Shown: positions 1 through 9,310, counted from the first letter of the stretch. The stretch is DNA of 34,787 bases from Curtobacterium sp. MCBD17_032 (GCF_003234855.1 NZ_QKTO01000018.1:1-34787); one strand, 5' to 3'. Translations and numbers: made by a program. The notes: generated from the letters alone by a model not told the origin.

Positions 1-105
1 ATCTCCCAGGACGCCGCGGACCTGCTGAACCAGACCTTCAAGACGGACGCCGTCAAGCGCGGCCTCCTCGTCGGCACCGCCACCATCACCGCCCAGATCA
101 AGTAA
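1..105 (+). CDS. 3' fragment of an unrecognised protein
   Basis: The window opens inside a reading frame that gives 34 residues and ends in TAA at 103-105. The tail contains the segments AADLLNQTF and GLLVGTATITAQIK. The alternating hydrophobic and Thr residues look like a terminal beta-strand, as in a secreted or Ig-like domain, but I do not recognise a family. A strong terminator hairpin follows at 141-172, which supports this as a true gene end. The start and most of the protein lie outside the window. Confidence 0.6.
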   Translation: MSQDAADLLNQTFKTDAVKRGLLVGTATITAQIK

Positions 106-140
106 CACCCGCGTCTCCCGGACGCACAGCACCACCACCA

Positions 141-172
141 GAACGCCGTCCCGCACCCGCGGGACGGCGTTC
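141..172. terminator. Bidirectional terminator hairpin
   Basis: A perfect 14-bp inverted repeat (arms 141-154 and 159-172, GAACGCCGTCCCGC and its complement) closes a 4-nt loop. It lies between the convergent ends of the partial gene at 1-105 and the DUF1992 gene. No long T tract follows, which is normal in high-GC actinomycetes. Confidence 0.75.
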
Positions 173-249
173 CCGCGTCCCGGAACCCCACGAAGACACC
201 CCCGTCACCCCCGGGACGCCGCCGAACCCGCGAGACGGCACAGTTCCCA

Positions 250-325
250 GCGGCGCCTCGGGCACAACGCGGCGCCTCGGGCGCGACGCGGTGCCTCGCG
301 CGTGACGCGGCGCCTCCGGCGCAGG
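250..325. repeat. Four tandem copies of a 19-bp GC-rich unit
   Basis: Units at 250-268, 269-287, 288-306 and 307-325 each begin GCGGYGCCTC and share most of their 19 positions. The array begins about 20 bp beyond the stop of the DUF1992 gene, whose 3' end is at 345. Related units, some inverted, occur at 22929-23109 and 26717-26767. Degenerate copies may extend left to about 210. Confidence 0.75.
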
Positions 326-344
326 CCTGAAGGCGCGCGCCTCG

Positions 345-953
345 TCAGCCGCGCCGCCGGCGCCACCAACGGGACGGTCGGCTCTCCGCGGCGCGCGCGG
401 CCGCAGCGACCGCGTCGGCCGCGAACCGGGCCTCCCGGCGGTCCTTCCAGGCCTGGACCTCGGCCTCGACGTCGCGCATCGGGGTCACCACGGGCGGTCC
501 GCCGAGCAACTGGCGGCGCGCCTCCTTCACCCTGGCATTGAAGTCCACCAGGACGTCCCGCACGTCGGACTCTGCCGACAGTGCGTCGAGGTGGTCGTCG
601 AGCTCGGCGTCCTCGGTGCGCAGCGACAGGGCGGGTGGGGCGATGCCGCGGATGTCCTCGCGCTCGATCTTCGCCTTGATCCACCAGTTCGGGTCGTGCT
701 GGTCGCCGAGCCCGGGCAGCGGCTTGCCGTGGTACGGGTTGCCCTCGAACACGCCGCGCCGTTCGGCCTCCGCGATCTGGGCCCGCGCGTGCGCGGCGAC
801 GTCGGCGGCCTTGAGCAGCCGCCGCTCCTCGCGCTCGGCACGGACCTCGTCCGGGTCGAGCGTGCCCCGCTCGACCTCGGCGTCCACGAGCTGCTGGTAG
901 CGGTACCGCGCGGCCTTCCGCAGGCGGTCCATCCGGGCATCGACGTCGTTCAT
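345..953 (-). CDS. DUF1992 (DnaJ-C28-like) domain protein
   Basis: A 202-residue soluble, highly charged protein. The conserved DUF1992 core is clear: a helical stretch with many Arg and Glu residues, then FEGNPYHGKPLPGLG and WWIKAKIERE near the middle. DUF1992 is found in the human DNAJC28 family and in many bacteria; its biochemical role is not established. The C-terminus ends in a basic WWRRRRG tail. The ATG at 951-953 is preferred because no Shine-Dalgarno is visible and a CATGGT box lies 6 nt upstream on the same strand, matching the leaderless pattern seen elsewhere here. The gene is divergent from the exchanger at 1090, with 136 bp between them. A longer open frame upstream lacks the family signal. 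Confidence 0.85.
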   Translation of the reverse strand: MNDVDARMDRLRKAARYRYQQLVDAEVERGTLDPDEVRAEREERRLLKAADVAAHARAQIAEAERRGVFEGNPYHGKPLPGLGDQHDPNWWIKAKIEREDIRGIAPPALSLRTEDAELDDHLDALSAESDVRDVLVDFNARVKEARRQLLGGPPVVTPMRDVEAEVQAWKDRREARFAADAVAAAARAAESRPSRWWRRRRG

Positions 954-1089
954 CGTCGGACCATGATGCGCCCCACCACCGACCGCGACCCTCAGCCGCC
1001 GCCCGTGGACCACGACGACGCGCGGCACCGGGGGAGCCGATGGGCGCGGGAGACGGACAAGACGGGCACCGCGGTCCAAGGTCGCAGAG

Positions 1090-2151
1090 GTGGAATCCCT
1101 GCCCCTCTGGTTGCTCGTGGTCGTCTTCGTCGCCGGTGCGGCCGTCATCTGGGTCGCCGGCATCCAACTGTCGAAGACCACCGACGTGCTCGACGCGCGG
1201 CTGCACCTCGGCAGCGCGCTCGGCGGACTCATCGTCCTGGCCGTCGCGACGAACCTGCCCGAGATCGCCATCACCGTCAGCGCCGGGCTCTCCGGGTCGC
1301 TCGAGGTGGCCGCCGGCAACATCCTCGGTGGCATCGCGATCCAGACGGTCGTCATCGCCGTGCTCGACGCGTTCGGCAAGCGCGGGAGGGGCGTCAAGCC
1401 GATCACCTACCGCGCGGCGTCACTGACCCTCGTGCTCGAGGCGCTCGTCGTCGTGGCCGTCCTCGCCGTCGTGATCGCCGGGAGCCAGCTGCCGCCGGAC
1501 CTCGTCGTCGCACGGCTCACCCCCGACGTCGTGCTCATCGCCCTCATCTGGGTCGCCGGGCTCTTCCTCGTGCAGCGCGCCGGCAAGGGGCTCCCGTGGC
1601 ACGAGAGCGGTCACGCCCCGGACGCCAGCCCGCACGCGTCCGGCCACCGGACCCGCAAGCCGGACACCCCGCCGATGAGCACCCGGAAGGCCGTGGTCGT
1701 GTTCACGGTCTCGGCGCTCGCGACCCTCGTCGCCGGTGTCGTGCTCGAGCGGGCCGGCGACGCGGCCTCGAGCCAGATCGGGCTGTCCGGCGTGCTGTTC
1801 GGCGCGACCGTCCTGGCCCTGGCGACGAGCCTGCCGGAGATCTCCACGGGCCTCCAAGCGGTCAGGCAGGGCGACGACAACCTGGCGGTCTCCGACATCT
1901 TCGGCGGGAACGCGTTCCTGCCCGTGCTCTTCCTCGTGGCCACCGTGCTCTCCGGCAAGGCGGTGCTCCCGCAGGCGAACGCCAGCGACGTGTACCTCAC
2001 GGCACTCGCGGCACTGCTGACGCTCGTCTACGCGGTCGGGCTCGTGTTCCGCCCGCAGCGCAGGGTGATCGGGATGGGCGTGGACTCGTTCCTCGTCGTC
2101 GTGCTCTACGTGCTCGGGATCGGCGGGCTCGTCGCGATCACGCTCGGCTGA
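1090..2151 (+). CDS. CaCA-family sodium/calcium (cation/proton) exchanger
   Basis: An integral membrane protein of 353 residues with about ten hydrophobic segments and a charged His-rich loop at about residues 175-200. It carries the two alpha-repeats that define the Ca2+:cation antiporter superfamily: GSALGG then TNLPE (Asn55-Glu58) followed by GNILGG, and in the second half TSLPE (Ser247-Glu250) followed by DIFGGNAF. The acidic residue in each NLPE/SLPE motif is the ion ligand in known members. It probably extrudes Ca2+ or exchanges Na+/K+ for H+; the ion cannot be told from sequence. The GTG start has a CAAGGT box 7 nt upstream and only a weak GCAGAG as Shine-Dalgarno. Confidence 0.9.
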   Translation: MESLPLWLLVVVFVAGAAVIWVAGIQLSKTTDVLDARLHLGSALGGLIVLAVATNLPEIAITVSAGLSGSLEVAAGNILGGIAIQTVVIAVLDAFGKRGRGVKPITYRAASLTLVLEALVVVAVLAVVIAGSQLPPDLVVARLTPDVVLIALIWVAGLFLVQRAGKGLPWHESGHAPDASPHASGHRTRKPDTPPMSTRKAVVVFTVSALATLVAGVVLERAGDAASSQIGLSGVLFGATVLALATSLPEISTGLQAVRQGDDNLAVSDIFGGNAFLPVLFLVATVLSGKAVLPQANASDVYLTALAALLTLVYAVGLVFRPQRRVIGMGVDSFLVVVLYVLGIGGLVAITLG

Positions 2152-2154
2152 GCG

Positions 2155-2181
2155 CCGGCGCAGCCGGCGCACCCGGCGCAC
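2155..2181. repeat. Three tandem 9-bp repeats
   Basis: CCGGCGCAG followed by two copies of CCGGCGCAC, then a degenerate CCGGTCCGA. They fill the space just after the exchanger stop. The gap to the GH15 stop at 2246 is rich in GCCGGC palindromes and may act as a weak bidirectional terminator. Confidence 0.6.
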
Positions 2182-2245
2182 CCGGTCCGATCGGAGCAGC
2201 GGGTCCGGCCGGCCTGTTGGCGCAGCCGGCACCACCGGCCGCCGG

Positions 2246-4066
2246 TCAGGCCTGCTCCGCCGCCATCTCCTCGATCGTCAGCGCCGCCTGGATGAGCGCC
2301 AGGTGGGACAGCCCCTGCGGGAGGTTGCCCATGAACGCCCCGTCCTCGCTGATCATCTCGCTGAACAGCCCGACGTCGTTCGCCTGGTCGACGACGTCCT
2401 CCATGAGCGCCCGGGCGTCGTCGAACCGCCCCGTGCAGGCGAGCGCCGCCACGAGCCAGAACGAGCAGGCGACGAACGGCGACTCCTCGTCCTCCATGCC
2501 GGAGTAGCGGTACACGAGCGGGCCGCGCTGCAGCTGCTCCTCGATCGCGCGGACCGTCGCCTGCATGCGCGGGCCCCGGTCGAAGCCCGACATCGCGTGG
2601 ATGAGGATCGACGTGTCGAGTGCGTCGCTGCCCGGGTACATCACGTAGTGGCCGCGCTCCTCGTCCCACCCGTGCTCGGCCACCCAGGACTCGATGAGCT
2701 CGCGGTTCTCGATCCACTTGTCACGCGGGCCGTCGATCATGCCGGCGTCGTGCAGGTCGACCGCGGCGTCGAGCGCCTGCCACGCGCCGATCTTGCTCGT
2801 CACGTAGTGCTGCGTGTCCTCGAGCTCCCACATGCCCGAGTCCGGTTCGACCCAGCGGTGGCACGCGTCGTCGGCCAGGTCCTGCAGCACCGACGCGGTC
2901 TTCCGGTCGAGGACGTTCCCGGCCCGCACGTACTGCTGCAGGATCGCGAAGACGTCACCCCACACGCCGAGCTGCAGCTGGTTCCCGGCCCGGTTGCCGA
3001 CCGTGACCGGCCCGATGCCGTTCCACCCGGGGACGTCGCGCTCCTCGACCTCGTCGGTCTTCGACCCGTCCAGGCCGTAGAAGATCGGCATCGTCTCGTC
3101 GTGCTCGGCGATCGTGCGCATCACCCACGACACCGCGGCATGGGTCTCCTCGCGCAGGCCGAAGCGGGTGAGCGCGTGCACCGTGTAGGCCAGGTCGCGC
3201 ACCCAGGCGAAGCGGTAGTCCCAGTTCTTGTCGCCCGTGCGGTCTTCCGGGAGGCTCGTGGTCGGTGCCGCCGCGATCGCACCGGTGGGCGAGTAGATGA
3301 GCAGCTTCAACGCGAGGGCGCTCCGGTGCACCGCGTCGGCCCACGGGCCGTCGTAGTCGAACTCCTCGGACCACGCCGACCAGTTCGCGATCGTGCGGTC
3401 GACGCCCTCGAGGCTCCGTTCCGCCTCGGGCAGGAAGACCGGTTCGTCGTACGTCCCGACGACGGCGAGGATCGACTTCGACCCCTCGGACGTGTGGAAA
3501 CGGCCGGAGAACCGCGGTCCGTCGTCGTGCACCGGCTCGAAGCCCTGCTCGACGATCGCGATGGTGACCCCGTCGACACCGACGACGGTACCGTTCGCGG
3601 TGTCCAGACGCCTCGGTTCCGCCTGGTTCAACAGCGTGCCGGGGACGACCGCCCACTCCATCTCGACCGACCCCGCGACGCCCTGCACGCAGCGTCCGAT
3701 CTCGGCCCAGGGCAGCCGACCGGCGACCCCGGTCACCATGGCGTCGGTCACCGTGGCCGTCCCGTCGCGGGTCGTCCAGGTCGTCTCGAGGACGTTCGTG
3801 CCCGGGAGGTACCGGCGGGTGACCGACGCGGTGTCGTCCACCGGGCGGAGGGCGACGTGCCCGCCGTGCTCGGCGTCGACGATGCTCGCGAAGACCGGCG
3901 GCGAGTCCATCGCGGGGATCGGCAGCCAGTCGATCCGCCCGTCGCGCGCGATCAACGCGACGGTCCGCCCGTCACCGATGGCCGCGTAGGACCGGAGCGG
4001 GACGTACCCGTCGGTCCGTTCCTCGTTGTCGGTGGCGTCGGGTGTGTCTCGTGTCCGTTCCGGCAT
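2246..4066 (-). CDS. Glycoside hydrolase family 15 (glucoamylase or trehalase type)
   Basis: A 606-residue enzyme without a signal peptide, so cytosolic. An N-terminal beta-sandwich region (about 1-250, opening with YVPLRSYAAIGDGRTVALI) precedes an (alpha/alpha)6 barrel. Hallmarks are WDYRFAWVRDL at 282-292, GMWELEDT with Glu414 at the usual general-acid position, and FSEMISEDGAFMGNLPQG with Glu570 at the usual base position. GH15 inverting enzymes release glucose from alpha-glucans; actinobacterial members include trehalases. A TreS-like enzyme and an alpha-glucosidase lie within 12 kb, so trehalose or maltodextrin is a plausible substrate, by inference. The start is the ATG at 4064-4066, with a weak CACGAT box 6 nt upstream. 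The open frame continues far upstream, but that stretch runs antisense to the DUF1206 and kinase genes and is not coding. Confidence 0.92.
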   Translation of the reverse strand: MPERTRDTPDATDNEERTDGYVPLRSYAAIGDGRTVALIARDGRIDWLPIPAMDSPPVFASIVDAEHGGHVALRPVDDTASVTRRYLPGTNVLETTWTTRDGTATVTDAMVTGVAGRLPWAEIGRCVQGVAGSVEMEWAVVPGTLLNQAEPRRLDTANGTVVGVDGVTIAIVEQGFEPVHDDGPRFSGRFHTSEGSKSILAVVGTYDEPVFLPEAERSLEGVDRTIANWSAWSEEFDYDGPWADAVHRSALALKLLIYSPTGAIAAAPTTSLPEDRTGDKNWDYRFAWVRDLAYTVHALTRFGLREETHAAVSWVMRTIAEHDETMPIFYGLDGSKTDEVEERDVPGWNGIGPVTVGNRAGNQLQLGVWGDVFAILQQYVRAGNVLDRKTASVLQDLADDACHRWVEPDSGMWELEDTQHYVTSKIGAWQALDAAVDLHDAGMIDGPRDKWIENRELIESWVAEHGWDEERGHYVMYPGSDALDTSILIHAMSGFDRGPRMQATVRAIEEQLQRGPLVYRYSGMEDEESPFVACSFWLVAALACTGRFDDARALMEDVVDQANDVGLFSEMISEDGAFMGNLPQGLSHLALIQAALTIEEMAAEQA

Positions 4067-4178
4067 GGTCCCATCGTGCCCCGACCGGCTCCGCGCATCG
4101 AGGACCGGGCGTACCCCGGTCCGGACCCAGGTCGCGGCCGTGTGCGCACCGCACGCCCGCGTCCCGCGCGCAGAGCGC

Positions 4179-4223
4179 CGGACGGGAGGCCCGTGACGGG
4201 CCGACAACGGGCCTCCCGTCCGG
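4179..4223. repeat. GGACGGGAGGC-type hairpin between divergent genes
   Basis: Perfect 17-bp arms (4179-4195 and 4207-4223, CCGGACGGGAGGCCCGT and its complement) close an 11-nt loop. The arms are shared with the hairpins at 11491-11537 and 14784-14827. Unlike those, this copy lies between two divergent genes, upstream of both starts, so it cannot be an ordinary terminator of either neighbour. Confidence 0.85.
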
Positions 4224-4288
4224 CTCCGGACCGGCCCGGCGACCGCGGAGGGCCGGACAGGGCGGCCTCGCCGGGGCAGACTCGCAGG

Positions 4289-5146
4289 GTGACCGACGCA
4301 GCCCAGGACGCCGCCCGCGAGACCGGACGACAGGCGCGCCGCGCCGCCGACAGCAGGTGGTTCGAGGTGACTGCCCGTACCGGCTTCGTCGGCAGCGGGG
4401 TCGTGCACCTGCTCATCGGGTACCTCGCGGTGCTGCTCGGCATCGGGAACGCCGCGGCCGGCAGCGGCGCGCAGGGCTCCGAGTCCGGTGACACCGACCA
4501 GTCCGGCGCCCTCGCGCAGCTGGCCTCGGTCCCGGGTGGCGTCGTGCTCCTCTGGCTCGTCGCGATCGGCACCGCGGCGCTGACCGTCCGACTGCTCATC
4601 GAGGCCGTCGTCGGCGGTCGCACGGACGACGCGCGGGCCTGGGCGAACCGGGCGAAGGACGTCGGCAAGGCCGTCGTGTACGGCGTGGTCGCGTACTCGG
4701 CCACTTCCTACGCAGTCGGCGCCGGGAAGAGCTCCTCCGGGTCGACGACGAGCGCCGCCGCCACCGCGCTCGCGACGCCGGGCGGCGTCGTGCTCCTGTT
4801 CGTCGTCGCCGCGGTCGCGGTCGCCATCGGGGTCGGGCTCGTCGTGATCGGCGTGCGGGGGTCCTGGAAGAAGCACCTGCGCCCGCAACCGCAGTCCGTC
4901 CGTCGGCCGGTGGCCGTGCTCGCGACCCTCGGCTACGTCGCGAAGGGGATCGCGGTCGTCATCGTCGGCGTGCTCGTCGCCGTGGCCGCGGTCCGCAGCG
5001 ACCCCGAGCAGGCGAGCGGGCTCGACGGGGCGTTCGACGCGCTGCGGTCGATGCCCGGCGGCTCCGTCGTCCTCGTCGTGGTCGGGCTCGGGTTCGCGGC
5101 GTTCGGCGTCTACAGCTTCTTCCGTGCCCGGTACGCGCGGATCTGA
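4289..5146 (+). CDS. DUF1206 membrane protein
   Basis: A 285-residue integral membrane protein built of three internal repeats, each with two transmembrane helices. The repeats are marked by the turn PGGVVLLWLV, PGGVVLLFVV and PGGSVVLVVV, and by TGFVGSGVVH, VGKAVVYGVV and LGYVAKGIAV at the first helix of each. This triple architecture defines DUF1206, a family common in actinobacteria and of unknown function. The N-terminus is a short charged cytoplasmic stretch. The GTG at 4289 is chosen because it precedes the first repeat by about 30 residues and a CAGACT box lies 6 nt upstream, with no Shine-Dalgarno. The longer open frame upstream crosses the repeat hairpin and is not coding. Confidence 0.85.
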   Translation: MTDAAQDAARETGRQARRAADSRWFEVTARTGFVGSGVVHLLIGYLAVLLGIGNAAAGSGAQGSESGDTDQSGALAQLASVPGGVVLLWLVAIGTAALTVRLLIEAVVGGRTDDARAWANRAKDVGKAVVYGVVAYSATSYAVGAGKSSSGSTTSAAATALATPGGVVLLFVVAAVAVAIGVGLVVIGVRGSWKKHLRPQPQSVRRPVAVLATLGYVAKGIAVVIVGVLVAVAAVRSDPEQASGLDGAFDALRSMPGGSVVLVVVGLGFAAFGVYSFFRARYARI

Positions 5147-5182
5147 CCGCGCGCACGGGATGGTCGCGGACACCGCGGCCCG

Positions 5183-5204
5183 CGCGATGCGATGATGCAT
5201 CGCG
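5183..5204. terminator. Short hairpin after the DUF1206 gene
   Basis: An 8-bp perfect stem (CGCGATGC, then GATGAT loop, then GCATCGCG) lies 36 bp past the DUF1206 stop and 68 bp before the kinase start. It could be a terminator or a feature of the kinase 5' region. Confidence 0.4.
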
Positions 5205-5272
5205 GTGACGTCGCGCGTCGCCGGTGCCCGTGACCCGAGGTCGCGGCTCGCCCACATCGAAGACGAGGAAGC

Positions 5273-6886
5273 ATGGTTCCGACGGAGGGACACCAGGAGG
5301 CCGCCCCGCTCCTGGCAGGCCGGTACCGCCTGGAGCAGGTGATCGGCCGCGGCGGCATGTCGGTCGTGCACCGGGCGTGGGACGAGGGTCTCGACCGACC
5401 GGTCGCCGTCAAGCTCTTCCATCCGGGCATCGTCGACATCGCACGCCAGGAGGCCGAGCAGGGCGTCCTGGCGTCGCTCGACCACCACAACCTCGTCAGC
5501 CTCCTCGACGCCGGTGTCGTGGAGGACCAGAACGGGTCGCTGCAGCGGTTCATCGTGATGGCGCTCGTGCACGGCCAGGACCTCGAGGAGCGGCTGTCGC
5601 TCGGGCCGCTCGCCTCGCGGCACATCGCCGAGATCGGCTACGACATGGCCGAGGCGCTCGACTACATCCACGCGCAGGGCGTCGTCCACCGGGACATCAA
5701 GCCGTCGAACATCCTGCTCGTCGACTACGGCAACGGCTCCGACCGGGCACGGGCACGGCTCACCGACTTCGGGATCGCGCTCGCGGCCGGTGTCGAGCGG
5801 CTCACCGCGGACGGCGTCACGACGGGCACGGCCGCCTACCTCAGCCCGGAGCAGGCCCGCGGTGGCGACGTCGGGCCGGCCAGCGACGTGTACTCGCTCG
5901 GGCTGGTGCTCCTGCAGTGCTTCACCCGGCGGCGCGAGTTCCCCGGCTCGCTCGTCGAGTCCGCGCTCGCACGACTCTCGCGCGACCCGGTGGTCCCAGA
6001 ACCGCTGCCGGAGCACTGGAAGCAGGCGCTCGCGGCGATGACCGCGCAGGACCCGTCCGAGCGCCCGGTCGGCGGCGAGCTCGTCGCGCTGCTCCGCCAC
6101 GTCGTGCTCACGGACACCGCGAGCGACGAACCGGCCGACGTCGCCGGGGACCCCGCGGCCGGTCGCGGTTCCGCCGGCGCAGCGCCGTCATCCGGCGCAG
6201 CGCCGTCGTCCGGCGCAGCGTCGGCCGGCTCGGTGTCGTCGTCCGGCTCGGTGACGGGTGGCTCGGGGTCGGGCGCCTCGGGGTCGGGCGGGGACGACGG
6301 GCGGCCGACGACGCTCGACGTCCTGCCCGAGGAGGCGCTCCAGCGCACGACCGCGATGGCGGCGCGCCTGTTCGACGCACCGATCGCGCTCATCGAGGTG
6401 CTCGACGAGGACCGGGAGTGGTCGCAGTCGTACGTCGCCGACGGCGTGGACAAGTCGGCGCGGAGCATCACCTTCCGCAACGGGTTCGCCCCGGTGCCGG
6501 TGCCCGTCGTTATCCCGGACGGATCGACCCACCCGGAGATGCGGAACAGTCCGCTCGTCACCGGGCCGCTCGGCATCCGGTTCTACGTCAGCGTGCCGCT
6601 CGTCCGGCACGACGGCGCGACCGTGGGCACGCTCGCGGTGCTCGACTCCCGTCCCCGCACGGCCGACGAGGCCGACATGGCGAACCTCCGGGACCTGGCG
6701 GCCCTCGCGGTCACGCAGCTCGAGCTCCGCCAGGAGTCCCTGCGGACCGGCACCAGCGACGCGCTCCCGACCGCGCGGACCGGCGGGACGCACACGGGCG
6801 GGGCAACGCACACGGGCGGTGGGCACGTCGCGGGCCGGCACAGCGGGGACGTCCCCGCGGCGCCGCAGCCGGACCGGGCCGGCTGA
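5273..6886 (+). CDS. Soluble Ser/Thr protein kinase fused to a GAF domain
   Basis: A 537-residue cytosolic fusion. Residues about 17-280 are a Hanks-type kinase: glycine loop GRGGMSVV (26-33), VAVK with Lys47, catalytic loop HRDIKPSN with Asp141, and DFG at 165-167, followed by AYLSPEQ at the activation-segment end. All key residues are present, so it should be active. A Ser/Gly/Ala linker (about 295-343, with a repeated GAAPSS) leads to a GAF domain (about 362-490) with [17 protein letters not shown] and [11 protein letters not shown]. The tail is rich in Gly, Thr and His. Unlike PknB-type kinases it has no transmembrane helix or PASTA repeats, so the GAF domain is probably the sensor. A GAGGAA Shine-Dalgarno precedes the ATG. 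The gene lies 56 bp before the GH13 gene in the same direction; that this reflects a shared function is inference. Confidence 0.93.
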   Translation: MVPTEGHQEAAPLLAGRYRLEQVIGRGGMSVVHRAWDEGLDRPVAVKLFHPGIVDIARQEAEQGVLASLDHHNLVSLLDAGVVEDQNGSLQRFIVMALVHGQDLEERLSLGPLASRHIAEIGYDMAEALDYIHAQGVVHRDIKPSNILLVDYGNGSDRARARLTDFGIALAAGVERLTADGVTTGTAAYLSPEQARGGDVGPASDVYSLGLVLLQCFTRRREFPGSLVESALARLSRDPVVPEPLPEHWKQALAAMTAQDPSERPVGGELVALLRHVVLTDTASDEPADVAGDPAAGRGSAGAAPSSGAAPSSGAASAGSVSSSGSVTGGSGSGASGSGGDDGRPTTLDVLPEEALQRTTAMAARLFDAPIALIEVLDEDREWSQSYVADGVDKSARSITFRNGFAPVPVPVVIPDGSTHPEMRNSPLVTGPLGIRFYVSVPLVRHDGATVGTLAVLDSRPRTADEADMANLRDLAALAVTQLELRQESLRTGTSDALPTARTGGTHTGGATHTGGGHVAGRHSGDVPAAPQPDRAG

Positions 6887-6923
6887 CCCGCCCAACCGGC
6901 GACCGCCATCGGGCAGGCATGAC

Positions 6924-6929
6924 TAGCGT
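6924..6929 (+). promoter_or_regulatory. -10 box (TAGCGT) of the TreS-like gene
   Basis: TAGCGT is followed by GGGAGA (6930-6935) at a normal Shine-Dalgarno distance from the ATG at 6943. This gives a very short leader and argues that the gene has its own promoter rather than depending on the kinase transcript. Confidence 0.45.
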
Positions 6930-6942
6930 GGGAGACGTGGAC

Positions 6943-9306
6943 ATGGACGACGAGGCACCCCGGATCGACGAGCAGGTCGCCGACGAGCACATCACCGGCG
7001 CACGGCTCCCGGTCGACCGGGCCGCGGGCGGCTCGGGCACGGCCGACACGGTCCCCGAGGGGGTGACCGACGAGGACGTGCCCGACGAGGACACGACCCC
7101 CGCGACCCCCGAGATCACGTACGACGAGCAGCTGTACCCGGCCCGACCCCGCCGCCTCCGACCGCGCGCCAACCTGCGCGGTGGCAGCCTGCAGCGCCGG
7201 TTCTCGGACCCGCGGGCGGCCAACGGCGAGAACCCGGCCTACATCGAGTGGCTCGTCCGCCAGTCGATGCTCAAGGACGCCGACGTCCTGAGTCGTCAGC
7301 TGTCCGGCTCCCCGAGCATGTGGCGCAACCCGTACGCCCGGCCCGACGCCCGGCGCGCCGTGTCGACCTCGGACGTCTGGTTCACCGCGTACCCGATCTC
7401 GCTCATCACGCGTCCGGGGGAGTCGTTCCTGACGGCGCTCGCCGACCCCGAGCTCTGGACGGCGTTCGAGCGCATCGGCATCAACGGTGTGCACACCGGT
7501 CCGGTGAAGCGCGCGGGCGGCATCCGCGGATGGCAGGAGACCCCGAGTGTCGACGGCCACTTCGACCGGATCGGGACGCAGATCGACCCGACCTTCGGGG
7601 ACGAGGAGACGTTCCAGCGGATGACCGACGTCGCCGAGGAACACGGTGGCAGCATCATCGACGACATCGTCCCGGGACACACCGGCAAGGGCGCGGACTT
7701 CCGCCTGGCCGAGATGGCGTTCAAGGACTACCCGGGCATCTACCACATGGTCGAGATCCCGCCGGAGGAGTGGCACCTGCTCCCGACCGTGCCGGAGCAC
7801 CGTGACTCGGTGAACCTCGACTCCGCCACCGAGTCCGCCCTCGCCGAGCGCGGCTACATCATCGGCGAGCTGCAGCGCGTGATCTTCCACCAGCCGGGCG
7901 TCAAGGAGACGAACTGGAGCGTCACCGCGCCGGTCGTCGGCGTCGACGGCGTCACCCGCCGCTGGGTGTACCTGCACTACTTCAAGGAGGGGCAGCCGTC
8001 GGTCAACTGGCTCGACCCCACCTTCGCCGGCATGCGGCTCGTGATCGGTGACGCCCTGCACTCCCTGGGCGACCTCGGGACGAGCGCGCTCCGTCTCGAC
8101 GCGAACGGGTTCCTCGGCGTCGAGAAGAGCGCGGAGGGCGCCCCGGGCTGGTCCGAGGGCCACCCGCTGTCGCATGCGGCCAACCACGTCATCGCGGGCA
8201 TGGTGCGGAAGGTCGGCGGCTTCACGTTCCAGGAGCTCAACCTGACGATCGAGGACATCCGCGACACCGGGGCCGTCGGCGCCGACCTGTCGTACGACTT
8301 CATCAACCGGCCGGCGTACCACCACGCCCTCGCGACCGGGGACACCGAGTTCCTCCGCCTGACCCTCCGCACCTCGCTCGAGCTGGGCGTGGAGCCGGTC
8401 AGCCTGGTGCACGGCATGCAGAACCACGACGAGCTCACGTACGAGCTCGTGCACTGGGCGACGCTGCACAAGGACGACGTCTACACGTTCCACGGCGAGG
8501 AGACGACCGGCGGCGCGCTCGCCGAGCGGATCCGGGCCGACCTGACGGACGCGCTGACGGGCGAGGCCGCCGACTACAACCTCGTGTTCACCACGAACGG
8601 CATCGCCTGCACGACGGCGTCGCTCATCGCGGCGACCCAGGGGCACCCCTCCCTCGACGCGATCACCGACGAGCACGTCCCGCAGATCCGCGACGCCCAC
8701 CTGCTGCTGGCGGCGTTCAACGCCTGGCAGCCGGGCGTCTTCGCGCTGTCCGGGTGGGACCTGCTCGGGTCGCTGACGCTCCCGCAGGGGCTCGTCACGG
8801 ACCTGATCGCCGAGGGCGACACCCGGTGGATCGAGCGCGGCGCACACGACCTGCTCGGCGTCGCCCCGGACACCGAGCGCTCCGCCTCCGGCATGCCCCT
8901 GGCCCGGTCGCTGTACGGTCCGCTGCCGGAGCAGCTCGAGCACCCGGACTCGTTCGCGTCCCGGCTCGGGGAACTCCTCCGGGTCCGCACCGAGTACGGC
9001 ATCGCCTCGGCCCGCCAGGTCGACGTCCCCGAGGTGGCGCACCGCGGGATGCTCGTGATGGTCCACGAGCTCGAGTCGACCGACGAGCAGGGCGAACCGA
9101 TCGTGCAGATCACGGTGCTCAACATGACCGACACGGCGCTCGACGGCACGATCCGGTCGGAGTCGCTCCCGCACGGCGCGACGGTCGTCGACGCGACGGA
9201 CCACAGCGAGCTCGGCACCGTCGACGACCTGTGCAGCTTCCCGCTGCGCATCGACGCGTACGGCTCGCGCTTCCTCGTCCTGCGCCGGACCGCCCCCGAA
9301 CAGTGA
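6943..9306 (+). CDS. GH13-superfamily, TreS-like alpha-glucosyltransferase/hydrolase
   Basis: A 787-residue cytosolic protein. An acidic, Asp/Glu/Pro-rich N-terminal tail of about 60 residues precedes a (beta/alpha)8 catalytic domain. GH13 regions are visible: region [10 protein letters not shown] (nucleophile Asp386), region [11 protein letters not shown] (acid/base Glu431) and region IV QNHDE (Asp496). Region I reads DDIVPGH (240-246), so the usual Asn before His is Gly, which sets it apart from canonical maltose-trehalose isomerases. A C-terminal beta domain closes the protein. The layout resembles a divergent trehalose synthase-like branch of GH13; true substrate and product are not provable here. 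The ATG at 6943 is chosen for the GGGAGA 7 nt upstream; an in-frame ATG at 6919 would add eight residues. A terminator hairpin follows at 9311-9351. Confidence 0.82.
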   Translation: MDDEAPRIDEQVADEHITGARLPVDRAAGGSGTADTVPEGVTDEDVPDEDTTPATPEITYDEQLYPARPRRLRPRANLRGGSLQRRFSDPRAANGENPAYIEWLVRQSMLKDADVLSRQLSGSPSMWRNPYARPDARRAVSTSDVWFTAYPISLITRPGESFLTALADPELWTAFERIGINGVHTGPVKRAGGIRGWQETPSVDGHFDRIGTQIDPTFGDEETFQRMTDVAEEHGGSIIDDIVPGHTGKGADFRLAEMAFKDYPGIYHMVEIPPEEWHLLPTVPEHRDSVNLDSATESALAERGYIIGELQRVIFHQPGVKETNWSVTAPVVGVDGVTRRWVYLHYFKEGQPSVNWLDPTFAGMRLVIGDALHSLGDLGTSALRLDANGFLGVEKSAEGAPGWSEGHPLSHAANHVIAGMVRKVGGFTFQELNLTIEDIRDTGAVGADLSYDFINRPAYHHALATGDTEFLRLTLRTSLELGVEPVSLVHGMQNHDELTYELVHWATLHKDDVYTFHGEETTGGALAERIRADLTDALTGEAADYNLVFTTNGIACTTASLIAATQGHPSLDAITDEHVPQIRDAHLLLAAFNAWQPGVFALSGWDLLGSLTLPQGLVTDLIAEGDTRWIERGAHDLLGVAPDTERSASGMPLARSLYGPLPEQLEHPDSFASRLGELLRVRTEYGIASARQVDVPEVAHRGMLVMVHELESTDEQGEPIVQITVLNMTDTALDGTIRSESLPHGATVVDATDHSELGTVDDLCSFPLRIDAYGSRFLVLRRTAPEQ

Positions 9307-9310
9307 CCGC

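Noticed and set aside
345..1406. N-terminal extension of the DUF1992 protein to position 1406
   Set aside because: The extra part is antisense to the exchanger gene and unlike any DUF1992 protein.
2246..6100. A very long minus-strand open frame extending the GH15 gene upstream
   Set aside because: Beyond 4066 it is antisense to the DUF1206 and kinase genes and gives low-complexity Arg/Asp/Glu/Pro sequence; it is a high-GC shadow frame.
5224..6942. Plus-strand extension of the TreS-like gene upstream across the kinase
   Set aside because: It overlaps the whole kinase in another frame; motifs and ribosome site support the start at 6943.
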